The translations under genes were made by a program, and so were the position numbers. 64,000 bases of DNA from UKL13-2 sp947085425 (GTDB lineage Bacteria; Pseudomonadota; Gammaproteobacteria; Burkholderiales; Usitatibacteraceae), in contig CAMTWK010000004.1 in NCBI GenBank assembly GCA_947085425.1, positions 124,001 through 188,000 on the forward strand, read 5' to 3'. Shown piece after piece: positions 42,555 to 52,401 of the stretch; positions within the stretch are counted from its first letter, which is position 1, and each line of letters starts with the position of its first letter. The notes under the pieces were generated by a model that was not told where the DNA came from, made no database searches, and saw nothing but the letters and a program-made list of their open reading frames with translations.

Positions 42555-43196
42555 ATGAGAATGAATATGAGTAAAGACGCATTGACGGCAACCCCAATAT
42601 TTGGATGCCGAACGGTAAATTGCTTTGGCAAAATTATCATGGTTGTTGCCACATCGTTTGGTTTGAGCGTTTATGCTGAAAAAGCGGATCGGACCAAACC
42701 AATCGAAATTGAGGCTGCATCGGCGAAATCTGAACTCGCCACAAATGTGCAGACGCTGGACGGCGCGGTTGTGCTCACGCAGGGTACGATGCGCATTACT
42801 GCGGACAGGATGATCTTGAAACGCGACGCTCAAAATAATATTTTTGCTGAATTGAGCGGTGGCGTCACTGGTCAAATATTGTTTCGAGAAAAACGTGATG
42901 GCTTTGATGACTTTATAGAGGGCACCGCTGATCGTGCCGAATTTGATCAATCGGCCAATACCATCAAATTATTTAATCGGGCACGGCTAAAAAATGGCAA
43001 TGATGTTTTGTCCGGCGACTATATTTTTTACAACTCGTTGACAGAAGTCATGCTCGCCGATGGCCGCGCGCCGGGCGGAAAAATTGGCAAGGATGGCAAA
43101 CCAATGGCGGCAGCAGACTCGGCGGGACGGGTACGCATTGTTATTCAGCCGCGTATTGATAAGCCGGCACCTGCGCAGCCGCAACCCGGCAAATAA
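42555..43196 (+). CDS. lptA: LPS transport periplasmic protein LptA
   Basis: 213 aa. Periplasmic bridge protein of the Lpt machine. A hydrophobic leader near residues 24-40 (GKIIMVVATSFGLSVYA) precedes the OstA-type domain: KPIEIEAASAKSEL, TLDGAVVLTQGTMRITADRMIL, and NGNDVLSGDYIFYNSLTEVM. The C-terminus is proline-rich. ATG 42555 is used; ATG 42567 is another option. lptB starts 3 bases after the stop. Confidence 0.9.
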   Translation: MRMNMSKDALTATPIFGCRTVNCFGKIIMVVATSFGLSVYAEKADRTKPIEIEAASAKSELATNVQTLDGAVVLTQGTMRITADRMILKRDAQNNIFAELSGGVTGQILFREKRDGFDDFIEGTADRAEFDQSANTIKLFNRARLKNGNDVLSGDYIFYNSLTEVMLADGRAPGGKIGKDGKPMAAADSAGRVRIVIQPRIDKPAPAQPQPGK

Positions 43197-43199
43197 TCA

Positions 43200-43985
43200 A
43201 TGAACGCATCGGCTGATCTGCAAGATGAAAGCGGCGCCACGAAGGTGAGCTGTGACGAGCCGCCGAGTATTCTGCGGGCGCATAACCTGCGGAAATCCTA
43301 CAAAAAACGCGTGGTAGTCCACGATGTTTCGCTTGAAGTGAAAAGCGGCGAGGTTGTGGGATTGCTTGGTCCCAACGGGGCTGGAAAAACAACATGCTTC
43401 TATATGATTGTCGGTCTGGTTCCTGCCGATGGCGGTGAAATCTACCTGGACAACAATGAGTTGACAAGGTTGGCCATTTATCAGCGATCACGACTGGGAG
43501 TGGCTTACCTTCCTCAGGAAGCGTCCATATTTCGAAAGTTGACCGTTGCGGAGAATATTCAGGCTGTGCTCGAGTTACGCGGGCTCGCGGCGGACGAAAT
43601 CGCCAACAAGCGCGATGCACTGATGGATGAATTGCATATCAGCCATTTGCGCAATAATCCCACGATCAGCCTATCTGGAGGTGAGCGACGGCGAGTAGAG
43701 ATCGCCCGTGCACTTGCTGTCGAGCCGCGGTTTGTTTTGCTGGACGAACCATTTGCCGGCGTAGATCCGATTGCCGTCATTGATATTCAAGAAATCATTA
43801 AATTTCTGAAAAAGCGTGGAATTGGTGTGTTGATAACAGATCACAATGTGCGTGAAACGCTGGGCATTTGTGATCATGCATACATCATTAATCAAGGAAG
43901 AGTGCTTGCCATGGGCAAGCCCGCAGAAATTGTTGCGGATGAAACCGTCCGCAAGGTTTACCTTGGTGAGCATTTTCGGCTGTAG
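43200..43985 (+). CDS. lptB: LPS export ABC transporter ATPase LptB
   Basis: 261 aa ATPase that powers LPS extraction from the inner membrane with LptFG. Walker A GPNGAGKTT, Q-loop LPQEASIFRKLTVAENI, signature LSGGERRRVEIARAL, Walker B FVLLDEPFAGVDP and the H-loop TDHNVRE are all intact. The ending KVYLGEHFRL is typical of LptB. The N-terminal extension of about 20 residues before the ABC domain is slightly long. rpoN follows after 9 bases, the usual order. Confidence 0.96.
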   Translation: MNASADLQDESGATKVSCDEPPSILRAHNLRKSYKKRVVVHDVSLEVKSGEVVGLLGPNGAGKTTCFYMIVGLVPADGGEIYLDNNELTRLAIYQRSRLGVAYLPQEASIFRKLTVAENIQAVLELRGLAADEIANKRDALMDELHISHLRNNPTISLSGGERRRVEIARALAVEPRFVLLDEPFAGVDPIAVIDIQEIIKFLKKRGIGVLITDHNVRETLGICDHAYIINQGRVLAMGKPAEIVADETVRKVYLGEHFRL

Positions 43986-43994
43986 GCAACTTCG

Positions 43995-45551
43995 ATGAAA
44001 CCCGCACTTCATCTCAGGCAATCCCAACATCTGGCGTTAACGCCGCAACTGCAGCAGTCAATAAGATTGTTGCAGCTATCGACTCCCGAGTTCAATCAGG
44101 AATTGGAAAAATTTCTGCAGGAAAATCCGCTGCTTGAGCGCGATGACAACGATGGACAGGATGCACCGGATGAGACGGTGGCAAAGCTTGGTGACGACGG
44201 GTTGCCCGAGCGGATCGACATGGGTGGCAACAAATTGACAGACCAGCTTTATGGCGATAACAATGAGCGGCAGGACTTTCAACCAACCCAGATTGATGCT
44301 CAAGACGACATTCGTGATGAATATGGTTTTGGTGGCGAGCGCGCAGGTGAATTTGGCGATCAGTTCATGCGCGGCCAGTCGGGCGGCGATGATGAACGTA
44401 ATTTCAACGATGTGTTTGGGCAAACGCAAGAAGCGGGGCTGACGCTGCAGCAACATCTTTTGCAACAGCTTCCCTTGACATCCCTGTCAACGCGCGACCG
44501 ACAAATTGCCGCCTTCTTGATCGTTCATCTTGATGATGACGGTTATTTGACCTATGACATGGATGATTTGGTTGAGCTGCTACAGGCAAATTCTCCGGCA
44601 GACGACGGTGAGGGGAATTGGTCGGGTGCGCATTTACGCGATGAGCTCAATATCGCTCTTCGGCATATCCAACACCTCGACCCAACCGGGGTCGGCGCGC
44701 GATCATTGTCCGAGTGTCTCGATTTGCAAATTGAAGCGCTTCCGGCAGTCACGCCGTATCGTCTTGTTGCACGAGCGTTGGTCAAAGACCATCTGGATGT
44801 ATTGGCGCAGCGGGACTTTGTAAAGTTAAAGAAATTGTTGCGACTTTCCGATGAGGAATTAAAAACAATTCGAGCGTTGATTGTTTCGCTCGATCCCAAG
44901 CCTGGGCGGGTATTTGGAGTAAGTGATATTCGTTACATCGTTCCAGATGTGATTGTGAAAAAAGTGCGCGGACGCTGGCGGGCTTCTCTCAATGAGGAAG
45001 CGATGCCAAAGCTGCGTGTCAACAAGTTTTACGCGAACTTGATTCAGAAAAGTCGCGACGCCGATGGAAAAGGTTTAAGTGGTCAGTTACAGGAAGCGCG
45101 TTGGCTGGTAAAAAATATTCAACAACGGTTTGAGACCATTCTTAAGGTGACAGAGGCAATCGTTGAAAATCAACGGCACTTTTTTGATCATGGCGAGGTC
45201 GCAATGCGCCCGCTCGTGCTGCGTGAAATTGCTGAACAGGTGGGTTTGCATGAGAGCACTATTTCAAGGGTAACTACGCAAAAGTACATGCTTACTCCAC
45301 GCGGAGTATTTGAATTGAAATATTTTTTCGGCTCAAGCGTGGCGACAGAATCTGGAGGAGCCTGTTCGGCGACTGCGATTCGTGCATTGATAAAACAATT
45401 GGTTGAAGCTGAGGATGATCAAAAACCACTGTCGGACAGCAAAATTGTGGATGTTCTTTCGGCGCAGGGAATTTTGGTTGCCAGGCGAACCATTGCCAAG
45501 TATCGTGAGTCAATGCATATACAACCGGCAAGTTTGCGCAAGTCGCTCTAA
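43995..45551 (+). CDS. rpoN: RNA polymerase sigma-54 factor
   Basis: 518 aa. Region I HLRQSQHLALTPQLQQSIRLL (activator-interacting, Gln/Leu-rich) is followed by an acidic region II, the core-binding domain (LQQHLLQQLPLT, IQHLDPTGVGARSLSECL), the HTH with LREIAEQVGLHESTISRVT, and the RpoN box ARRTIAKYRE near the C-terminus that reads the -24 element. All parts are intact. It is followed by hpf, ptsN, hprK and rapZ, a known PTS-Ntr neighbourhood. Confidence 0.96.
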   Translation: MKPALHLRQSQHLALTPQLQQSIRLLQLSTPEFNQELEKFLQENPLLERDDNDGQDAPDETVAKLGDDGLPERIDMGGNKLTDQLYGDNNERQDFQPTQIDAQDDIRDEYGFGGERAGEFGDQFMRGQSGGDDERNFNDVFGQTQEAGLTLQQHLLQQLPLTSLSTRDRQIAAFLIVHLDDDGYLTYDMDDLVELLQANSPADDGEGNWSGAHLRDELNIALRHIQHLDPTGVGARSLSECLDLQIEALPAVTPYRLVARALVKDHLDVLAQRDFVKLKKLLRLSDEELKTIRALIVSLDPKPGRVFGVSDIRYIVPDVIVKKVRGRWRASLNEEAMPKLRVNKFYANLIQKSRDADGKGLSGQLQEARWLVKNIQQRFETILKVTEAIVENQRHFFDHGEVAMRPLVLREIAEQVGLHESTISRVTTQKYMLTPRGVFELKYFFGSSVATESGGACSATAIRALIKQLVEAEDDQKPLSDSKIVDVLSAQGILVARRTIAKYRESMHIQPASLRKSL

Positions 45552-45717
45552 AGTGTACTTTTGAACAAGTGTCAATGGTCGTGTTGAGTTGTGGCGTTTT
45601 TTCTTGCGTCACAACCATTTTCGGCGTATCTTGATTTTAGACATTCGTTTTTTTCGCCTCTGAACGGAGGCCAACATTAAGGACACTTGTTGTGTCCTTT
45701 CGAAAGGAGATTGCCAT

Positions 45718-46044
45718 ATGAATTTGCACATGACAGGCCATCATCTCGAAATTACGCCTTCAATGCGTGATTACGTCGCCAGCAAAATGACCCGTATAAA
45801 CCGGCACTTTGACCACGTCATTGATGTCAATATGATCCTGACAGTGGAAAAGTTGAGTCAGAAAATTGAGGCGAATGTGCATCTTTCTGGCAAGGATATT
45901 TTTGTTGAAAGCGCCGATGCCGACATGTACGCGGCGATTGATTTACTGGTGGATAAACTTGACCGTCAAATTGTCAAGCACAAGGAAAAAATAAAAAGCA
46001 AACACGTGAGTGAAGCACCAAAACGCGTCGCCATCGACGATTAA
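45718..46044 (+). CDS. hpf: Ribosome hibernation promoting factor, short form
   Basis: 108 aa, matching the short HPF/YfiA type without the C-terminal dimerisation domain. It opens NLHMTGHHLEITPSMRDYVASKM and carries RHFDHVIDVNMILTVEK and AINVHL-like strands, with the final DRQIVKHKEKIK helix. It inactivates ribosomes by promoting 70S dimers in stationary phase. AAGGAG lies 9 bases before the ATG. It follows rpoN after 166 bases, a common arrangement. Confidence 0.94.
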   Translation: MNLHMTGHHLEITPSMRDYVASKMTRINRHFDHVIDVNMILTVEKLSQKIEANVHLSGKDIFVESADADMYAAIDLLVDKLDRQIVKHKEKIKSKHVSEAPKRVAIDD

Positions 46045-46066
46045 TTGCCGATTTATTCTTTATTTT

Positions 46067-46101
46067 GTCCGCGCACCGTTGTTGGTTACGCGGACATTTT
46101 T
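46067..46101 (+). terminator. Likely Rho-independent terminator after hpf
   Basis: GTCCGCG / CGCGGAC stem (7 bp) around a 15-base loop that can add a 3-bp ACC/GGT stem, followed by ATTTTT, 23 bases after the hpf stop. Confidence 0.7.
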
Positions 46102-46264
46102 ATGGGCGCAAAAAGTTTAACTAGTTTAGTGCCTAAGTCGGACGGCAAGACCGGGTGGAAATTGTTGTGGAAATATTTGCAGTTGGTCGCGCAACATAGG
46201 CTCTGGGCGTAAACTATTACCTTTCCAATTTCGCGGCGCTTGCCGGGATCGTGGTTGCAGACAT

Positions 46265-46789
46265 ATGCCATCATCAAATTTTGCAAAATATCTTCAATTG
46301 AGCCGCGTGTCGCTTGATCTGGATGTGTCAAGTAAGAAGAGGCTGTTTGAACAGATTGGTTTGTTGATTGAGAATGAAGATCGAGTCGGGCGCGCCAAAG
46401 TCTTTGACGCGTTGTTTGCGCGCGAAAAACTAGGGTCAACCGGACTGGGTCATGGGGTCGCGATTCCGCACGGAAGAATCAAAGGGCTGCGGGATACCAT
46501 TGCGGTTTTTATTCGTACCAAAGACGGCGTGCCATTCGAGTCCCCTGATGGCACAAATATCCGGCTGGTATTTGCGATGCTGGTGCCAGAGCATGCCAAT
46601 GAGCAGCACTTGAATCTATTGTCCGAATTGGCCGAGGCATTTAGTGATTCCACCTTTCGTGATGCGTTGCTGGCGGTTGAAGATGCATCGGCGGCGCTCG
46701 AAATATTGACCCAATGGTCGACGCAATACGCAAACCAACCTGAGCCGGACTCATCTGATGCCGCAATTAAACGTTCAGCAACTTTTTGA
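46265..46789 (+). CDS. ptsN: PTS IIA-like nitrogen regulatory protein PtsN
   Basis: 174 aa EIIA-Ntr, the phosphate acceptor at the end of the nitrogen PTS, with regulatory rather than transport function. The phospho-accepting His is H69 within HGVAIPHGRI. The fold markers REKLGSTGLGHG and MLVPEHANEQHLNLLSELAE are also present. The 3' end overlaps hprK by 32 bases. The partners NPr and EI-Ntr are not in this window. Confidence 0.95.
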   Translation: MPSSNFAKYLQLSRVSLDLDVSSKKRLFEQIGLLIENEDRVGRAKVFDALFAREKLGSTGLGHGVAIPHGRIKGLRDTIAVFIRTKDGVPFESPDGTNIRLVFAMLVPEHANEQHLNLLSELAEAFSDSTFRDALLAVEDASAALEILTQWSTQYANQPEPDSSDAAIKRSATF

Positions 46790-47765
46790 AGACCGGCGCG
46801 ACAAGCTCGCGCTTACTTGGCTCGGTGGACGCGATGGCGCGCTGCGTACTTTGCCCGCTGACGCGTTGAACCGCCCGGGCGTTGGTCTGGTAGGGCATTT
46901 AAACCTGATTCACCCAATTTTGATTCAGGCGCTGGGCACGAGTGACATCGAGTATCTGGATCATCTGGATGATGCCCACTTGTCGGCCAGTTTAGTGGCG
47001 CTCTGTACGAATGAGACGCTGGCGATATTTATATGTGACGGGGCGAATGCACCTAAATATCTGCTGGATGCGGCGGACAAGTATGGTACGCCGCTATTTT
47101 TGTCCCTCAAAAAGAGCCGCGTGTTTGTTAATTTGCTACGACCGTATCTGCAGAGGGAATTGTCCGAAGTCACGACTTCTCACGGAGTGTTTTTGGATGT
47201 GTTGGGATTTGGCACTTTGATAACCGGTGACTCACAGATCGGAAAAAGTGAACTGGCACTTGAATTGATTTCCCGTGGTGCAGGTCTGGTCGCCGATGAC
47301 ATTGTGGAGTTATACCAGGTTGGTCCGGAGACCATACAGGGGCGCTGTCCACCCTTGCTGCGTGATTTTTTGGAAGTGCGCGGAATCGGCGTATTGAACA
47401 TCAAGGCAATTTTTGGCGAAACCGCCGTTCGTCCTCGCAAGACGTTGCGTCTTATTGTGCATCTTGAGCGGCCGACCAAAGAGTACTTTCAAGGGCTTGA
47501 TCGTTTGCAAACCAAATCAAGCACGACGACGATACTGGGCGTTGAAATTCCGACGGTTACATTGGCGGTTGTTGCCGGACGAAATCTCTCGGTATTGGTG
47601 GAGGCCGCTGTCAGGAACTATATCTTGCAGACGCGCGGTTATGATTCAACCAAAGACTTTCTTGACCGCCATGAAGTCGCGATGCGCGAGCAAAATGATA
47701 CGCACGCTGCGCCAGACAACGGTTTGCCTATTGCGTCGTCAGCCGATCTTCGCGATAAACACTAA
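46758..47765 (+). CDS. hprK: HPr kinase/phosphorylase
   Basis: 335 aa bifunctional kinase/phosphorylase acting on a serine of HPr-like proteins. Walker A GDSQIGKSELALELI, the HprK signature LEVRGIGVLNI, and the catalytic region VADDIVEL are intact. It starts inside ptsN with a 32-base overlap, which suggests coupling. In proteobacteria this gene typically accompanies ptsN and rapZ. No HPr gene is nearby, so its substrate must be encoded elsewhere. Confidence 0.95.
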   Translation: MPQLNVQQLFEDRRDKLALTWLGGRDGALRTLPADALNRPGVGLVGHLNLIHPILIQALGTSDIEYLDHLDDAHLSASLVALCTNETLAIFICDGANAPKYLLDAADKYGTPLFLSLKKSRVFVNLLRPYLQRELSEVTTSHGVFLDVLGFGTLITGDSQIGKSELALELISRGAGLVADDIVELYQVGPETIQGRCPPLLRDFLEVRGIGVLNIKAIFGETAVRPRKTLRLIVHLERPTKEYFQGLDRLQTKSSTTTILGVEIPTVTLAVVAGRNLSVLVEAAVRNYILQTRGYDSTKDFLDRHEVAMREQNDTHAAPDNGLPIASSADLRDKH

Positions 47766-47798
47766 CTGCAGTTTGAGACGCACTCCAGGATCACCCAG

Positions 47799-48632
47799 AT
47801 GAAATTGATTTTAGTGAGCGGACTGTCTGGATCAGGCAAAAGCGTGGCACTGAAGGCGCTGGAAGATGCGGGTTACTTTGCTGTTGACAATTTGCCTGCG
47901 GCGCTCGTTGAGTTGTTGTTGGTGGAAATGCCGGACCTTCCAAAAATTGCCATTGCAATTGATATTAGAGCGGGCGAGTCGGTTGGCGCTTTGCCGATGT
48001 TGGTTAAGAATTTGCTGGCGCGGAATATTGACTGCCGACTGCTTTTTCTGGAGGCAAATGATGAGTCGATCGCGCACCGTTTTGCAGAAACGCGCCGACC
48101 GCACCCGTTGGCGGCGCGCATATCCGGCGGCATAACGGCTTGTATTGGCGAAGAGCGCCGCTTATTGTCCGACGTTTCTGTCCTGGGTCACAGAATGGAC
48201 ACATCGAGTATCAATGCGCATATTCTGCGCGGTTGGATCAAAGATTGGTTAAAACTAGATCGGTCTAACCTGCCGATTACATTGCAATCGTTTGGTTTTA
48301 AGCATGGCATTCCAATGGATGCCGATCTTGTGTTTGATGCGCGGTTTTTGATGAATCCATTTTATGACCCGCAATTGAGGCCATTAACCGGAAAAGATCC
48401 GCGGGTAAAAGAAGTGTTGCACGCGGATTTAACAGTGGGTCGGTTTGTTAATGATATTGCCCGTTTCATTTTGCGTTGGCTTCCCTCGTTTGCCGGCGAC
48501 AACCGTGCATCATTGACCATCGCAATCGGCTGTACCGGCGGGCAACATCGCTCGGTTTATATCGCTGAAGAACTAGCCACCTTACTGGGGCAGGAGCAAC
48601 AAATATTATTGCGACATCGTGATATTGTTTAA
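47799..48632 (+). CDS. rapZ: RNase adapter protein RapZ
   Basis: 277 aa. Walker A GLSGSGKSVALKALED at the N-terminus, then ERRLLSDVSVLGHRMDTSSI, and the C-terminal domain FGFKHGIPMDADLVFDARFL with NPFYDPQLRPLTG and GCTGGQHRSVYIAE. In E. coli RapZ guides RNase E to the small RNA GlmZ and so controls GlmS; whether that role applies here is unknown. It closes the rpoN cluster and is convergent with the sensor kinase gene. Confidence 0.95.
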   Translation: MKLILVSGLSGSGKSVALKALEDAGYFAVDNLPAALVELLLVEMPDLPKIAIAIDIRAGESVGALPMLVKNLLARNIDCRLLFLEANDESIAHRFAETRRPHPLAARISGGITACIGEERRLLSDVSVLGHRMDTSSINAHILRGWIKDWLKLDRSNLPITLQSFGFKHGIPMDADLVFDARFLMNPFYDPQLRPLTGKDPRVKEVLHADLTVGRFVNDIARFILRWLPSFAGDNRASLTIAIGCTGGQHRSVYIAEELATLLGQEQQILLRHRDIV

Positions 48633-48724
48633 ATGCGGCTCCAAAATCAAAATGGATAATTGTGTGGCACCGAATCGTCTGACAATCGCAATTTATAGCG
48701 CCACTACCATGACAGGCACGATGA

Positions 48725-50518
48725 TTATTTTTCCGATTCGAGTCGGCGCAGTAGCGTTTTGCGAATCGTGTCAAGATTCACTGGTTTTACCCAGTAGGCG
48801 TCAAACCCACCGCTGAGCGCACGATCAATGGTGTCCTTGGTGGCGTCGGCTGATACAGCAATGGCATCGACATTGGCAAGCAGCGCGTTTGTTCGCATTT
48901 GAATGAGCAGGTCCATGCCATGCATGTCGGGAAGGTTGAGGTCCAAAAGCATCAACCATGGCTTGATCGCCGGTGCGTTCACCAACGCCTCGGCACCAGT
49001 TGTGGCAATGTGGAGTTTGAATTGTGGAAGCTCGGCAAACAGCGCTTCCATCAACAACACATTTAACGGGGCATCCTCAACATAAAGTATTCGGCGTATG
49101 CCGTCAGTCACTTCGTCAGCCGTTTCAGCTGCGGATTGGACAGGGGTCACAGCCACTATTTCCATACCGCGTTCACTGTTCCTACCGTTTGGTAGTTTGA
49201 CGAGAAAACGGGATCCTTTGCCAGGTTCGCTGGTGACAAAAATTTGCCCTTGCATTTGATCGACTATTTTTTTTGCCAAGGCAAGTCCAACGCCGGCACC
49301 GTGGCTCCGGCCGCCATCCCGGCCGTGATTTCCGAATGGCGAAAACGCCTCGGCAATTTGCGACTCGGACATGCCTATTCCCGTGTCCTCAATGATGACC
49401 GTCACAGATTGCTCGTCGGCAAAGGCGTCAATTGTCACCGTACCATTGTGTTTATTAAAGGCGATTGCATTTGAAAGCAATTGATCAATAATTCTACTCA
49501 GCTGTTTAGGGTCGCCTTGAATGACCATATTTGCCATTGGTTTTGCCAACAGCTTTATGCTTTTTTGACCTGCCATTGGCTGCAGTGCGCGAATGGCGGC
49601 GTCCACATGCGGTTTCAACGGAATGGCGACACTCACAAAATAACTGGTTCCATCGTGCTCGGCGATATCAAGAATCTCATCTACAAGTTCTAGTAATTTT
49701 GCGCCTGACGTTTCAATATGTTGAATATTATTACTCTGGCAGGGAGACAAAGAGTCGTTTCGGTCTTGGGAAAGAATTTGGCAAAATCCCAGAATCGCGT
49801 TTAACGGTGTTCGCAGCTCGTGGCTCATACGCGCTAAAAACTGTTGTTTGGATGCGTTGGCTTTTACTGCCGCGTCCATCGCCTCGGTCATGTTTTTACT
49901 GGCGAGTGTCAGCTCCTCAAGCAGGCCGCGTTCCAGCGTCACCAGCATGAATCCAATTAATGAAACGATGACCAATAATATTGCGGAGACGAAAAAATAG
50001 ATAACGGTGAAATTGTTTGGCATTTCCTGAGGCAGCGGAATTCCAAATGTGGGCCATTTGTAGAGTAATGCCAACGCCCCAAGTCCGATCGCGCTCCATA
50101 CGGTCAACCCACGTTTTTCACCGACGGCAGCGAATATAAATGCGGGTAGCCCGAACAGCATTGCTGATGCAGGCGTGCTTTTCCCGGATATTGCCGCCAC
50201 TAAAAATAGAACCGTCAATACAATTGCCATCAAAAAATGTATGACCCGAAAAGTGATTTTCGATTTGTGCGCGAGAAATAATACGGTTCCTGCAGTTACA
50301 CCTAGAGTCGTTAATAGTATTCCTGTGACCGGGCGACCTTGAAAATAGTGGAGGGCACCCATGGCAATGCTGGCGATGAACGCAACGGACAACGCCTTGG
50401 CGATGATCTGCAGCTGCCTGCCCTGCAATTCTTCCAGCCATCGCGGCGCGTTGGTGGAGCTGCCTAAGGCGGGCTCCTTCTGGCGGCTGGTTGGGTCGTT
50501 TTTTGCTGTGGGAGCCAT
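48725..50518 (-). CDS. Membrane hybrid sensor histidine kinase with C-terminal receiver
   Basis: 597 aa. The N-terminus has about five to six transmembrane helices (residues 40-195) with no obvious periplasmic sensor, so it may sense within the membrane. HisKA with the phospho-acceptor H233 in MSHELRTPLN; HATPase with N-box DQLLSNAIAFN (346-355), DTGIGM and GAGVGLALAKK; a receiver domain (475-597) with acceptor D526 in LLDLNLPDMHG and K578 in WVKPV. No DNA-binding output and no partner regulator or phosphotransfer protein is adjacent, so its pathway is unknown. It is convergent with rapZ. Confidence 0.88.
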   Translation of the reverse strand: MAPTAKNDPTSRQKEPALGSSTNAPRWLEELQGRQLQIIAKALSVAFIASIAMGALHYFQGRPVTGILLTTLGVTAGTVLFLAHKSKITFRVIHFLMAIVLTVLFLVAAISGKSTPASAMLFGLPAFIFAAVGEKRGLTVWSAIGLGALALLYKWPTFGIPLPQEMPNNFTVIYFFVSAILLVIVSLIGFMLVTLERGLLEELTLASKNMTEAMDAAVKANASKQQFLARMSHELRTPLNAILGFCQILSQDRNDSLSPCQSNNIQHIETSGAKLLELVDEILDIAEHDGTSYFVSVAIPLKPHVDAAIRALQPMAGQKSIKLLAKPMANMVIQGDPKQLSRIIDQLLSNAIAFNKHNGTVTIDAFADEQSVTVIIEDTGIGMSESQIAEAFSPFGNHGRDGGRSHGAGVGLALAKKIVDQMQGQIFVTSEPGKGSRFLVKLPNGRNSERGMEIVAVTPVQSAAETADEVTDGIRRILYVEDAPLNVLLMEALFAELPQFKLHIATTGAEALVNAPAIKPWLMLLDLNLPDMHGMDLLIQMRTNALLANVDAIAVSADATKDTIDRALSGGFDAYWVKPVNLDTIRKTLLRRLESEK

Positions 50519-50656
50519 CGTGAGAAATTTTTGATGTGCGTTGGTTGGTCACCATCAGTATGCCTATAAGTGGCTTGGGTATAGGAGGATTTTCGGCATT
50601 TGCACCGAAAACAATACATTGAGGATTGTTAACTTGTATCTCTTAACGGGCTGCGA

Positions 50657-51775
50657 TCAGGGTTGCAATTCGGGCAAAGAAATGACACGGTGTTTAGCTT
50701 GCGCGAAATCGCGCGGCGTTGCTGCCGGCTGACTACCGAGCCGTAACAAAATTCCTTTGACGGGCGCGGGCAATGCAATTCCTTCGATGTCTTCAAAGGC
50801 AATCCATTTTTGCCCTACCCTGGGCTCATTTAGGGGGTGGCGCTCGACCACGAACTGGATTGGAAAAATGGTTAACGTGTAATGTGTAAAACCGTGCTCG
50901 ACAGGGGGCAGTGGTGTTGGTCCAATCCAGTTCTTCGAGGACATTGCAAACAATGAATCTGCAATTGCAATCGCGTCTTTTTTGACGGCAGCCTCAGGCA
51001 GCGACCAGAGGCCGCCCCAAATGCCTGTAGGTGGGCGACGTTCGATCAAAATTTTATTGGCCGATCGAAGCACTAACATCTGAATCTGGCGATGTGGACG
51101 TGGTTTTTTTGGACTACGTTCCGGTAGCAGATGTGTGCGATTCTCAAGGTGGGCGATGCAATCATATTGAAGCGGACAATTGGTGCACTTTGGGGCTTTT
51201 GGTGTGCATACGGTGGCGCCAATATCCATCTGGCCTTGGATATACCCTTCGATATTATTTGTTGGAACCTCCCGCTCGGCAATCTGCCACATGGCCGTTT
51301 CGAGGGCCTTTGATCGAGTGTCCCCAGCGATGCCGAAGAATCGGGCGAACACGCGCTTAACGTTGCCGTCCAGGATTGGCATTGGAACCCCGTATGAAAA
51401 CGCGCAAATCGCCGCCGCAGTTGATCGGCCGACACCGGGGAGAGACAATACACTTTCACATTGACGAGGAAATAGACCGCCGAAATTTTCCATAATGATG
51501 CATGCGGATTTATGAATGTTTCTAGCCCGGGCGTAATAGCCCAATCCTGCCCAATATGGCATGACCTCATCAATGTTCGCCGACGCCAGTGTCGCCACGT
51601 TTGGGAATCGCTGCATAAATCGCTCGAAATAGCCGATTACTGCGTTCACCTGGGTTTGCTGCAGCATGACTTCTGAAATCCAAATTCGATAAGGGTCGCG
51701 GCCGTTTTGCCATGGAAGATCATGACGGCCATGGGTTTGTTGCCATTTCAAAATATTGCGCGCGAATTTTTTCAT
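50657..51775 (-). CDS. mutY: A/G-specific adenine DNA glycosylase
   Basis: Removes adenine mispaired with 8-oxoguanine. About 372 aa from ATG 51775 (MKKFARNIL), chosen over longer in-frame starts to 51928 that add non-homologous residues. Catalytic Glu in SEVMLQQTQV; HhH region LPGVGRSTAAAICAF with the catalytic Asp in PILDGNVKRV; [4Fe-4S] ligands C-x6-C-x2-C-x5-C in CTPKAPKCTNCPLQYDC; C-terminal NUDIX-like MutT domain with GIWGGLWSLPE that reads 8-oxoG. Confidence 0.95.
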   Translation of the reverse strand: MKKFARNILKWQQTHGRHDLPWQNGRDPYRIWISEVMLQQTQVNAVIGYFERFMQRFPNVATLASANIDEVMPYWAGLGYYARARNIHKSACIIMENFGGLFPRQCESVLSLPGVGRSTAAAICAFSYGVPMPILDGNVKRVFARFFGIAGDTRSKALETAMWQIAEREVPTNNIEGYIQGQMDIGATVCTPKAPKCTNCPLQYDCIAHLENRTHLLPERSPKKPRPHRQIQMLVLRSANKILIERRPPTGIWGGLWSLPEAAVKKDAIAIADSLFAMSSKNWIGPTPLPPVEHGFTHYTLTIFPIQFVVERHPLNEPRVGQKWIAFEDIEGIALPAPVKGILLRLGSQPAATPRDFAQAKHRVISLPELQP

Positions 51776-51981
51776 GTCGCCATTGTCCAACATTTGCGTG
51801 TTGTGTTGGTCGTCGGTGCGGCGGTGTTCGCTTGGTTGCCTGCCATTTTGATATGCGTTAGCTATGATTGGAATTGAATCAATCAATTTGACGAATGGGC
51901 CGTGAGCGGTGATAGTAGTGCTCTGCATTCTGCAGAACCGAAGGTGTCTGGATTACAACCCCCTGTACAGAGGAGTGAGTC

Positions 51982-52401
51982 ATGAGTCTCAAAGGAACCA
52001 AAACACATCAAAATTTAAAAGACGCATTTGCCGGCGAGTCTCAGGCAAACCGCCGTTATCTCTATTTTGCGAACAAAGCGGATGTTGAAGGACAAACTGA
52101 AGTGGCCACTCTTTTTAGAGCGACTGCTGAAGGTGAAACCGGACATGCCCACGGTCATTTGGATTATTTGGCAGAGGTCGGTGACCCGGCCACAGATTTG
52201 CCAATCGGATCAAGTCAGCTAAACCTGAAGGCCGCGGTACACGGCGAGACCCACGAATATACTGATATGTATCCTGGCATGGCGAAAACCGCACGTGACG
52301 AAGGCTTTGAAGAAATTGCTGATTGGTTTGAAACCTTGGCCAAAGCGGAGCGTTCCCATGCCAACAAATTTCAAAAAGCGTTGGACAACATCGTAGCTTA
52401 G
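51982..52401 (+). CDS. Erythrin-type rubrerythrin without rubredoxin domain
   Basis: 139 aa di-iron four-helix protein. Ligand motifs FAGESQANRRYLYFANKA, AEGETGHAHGHLD, GETHEYTDMYP and AKAERSHANKFQ give the ExxH pattern on the helices. The C-terminal rubredoxin FeS(Cys)4 domain of classical rubrerythrins is absent, so it is the short form linked with peroxide or oxidative-stress defence. GAGGAG lies before the ATG. It begins a likely three-gene unit with the Fe-S and DUF3501 genes. Confidence 0.9.
   Translation: MSLKGTKTHQNLKDAFAGESQANRRYLYFANKADVEGQTEVATLFRATAEGETGHAHGHLDYLAEVGDPATDLPIGSSQLNLKAAVHGETHEYTDMYPGMAKTARDEGFEEIADWFETLAKAERSHANKFQKALDNIVA

Noticed and set aside
45592..45607. Sigma-54-like TGGC...TTGC before hpf
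   Set aside because: The GG-to-GC spacing is one base too long and the -24 consensus is incomplete, so it was not called.
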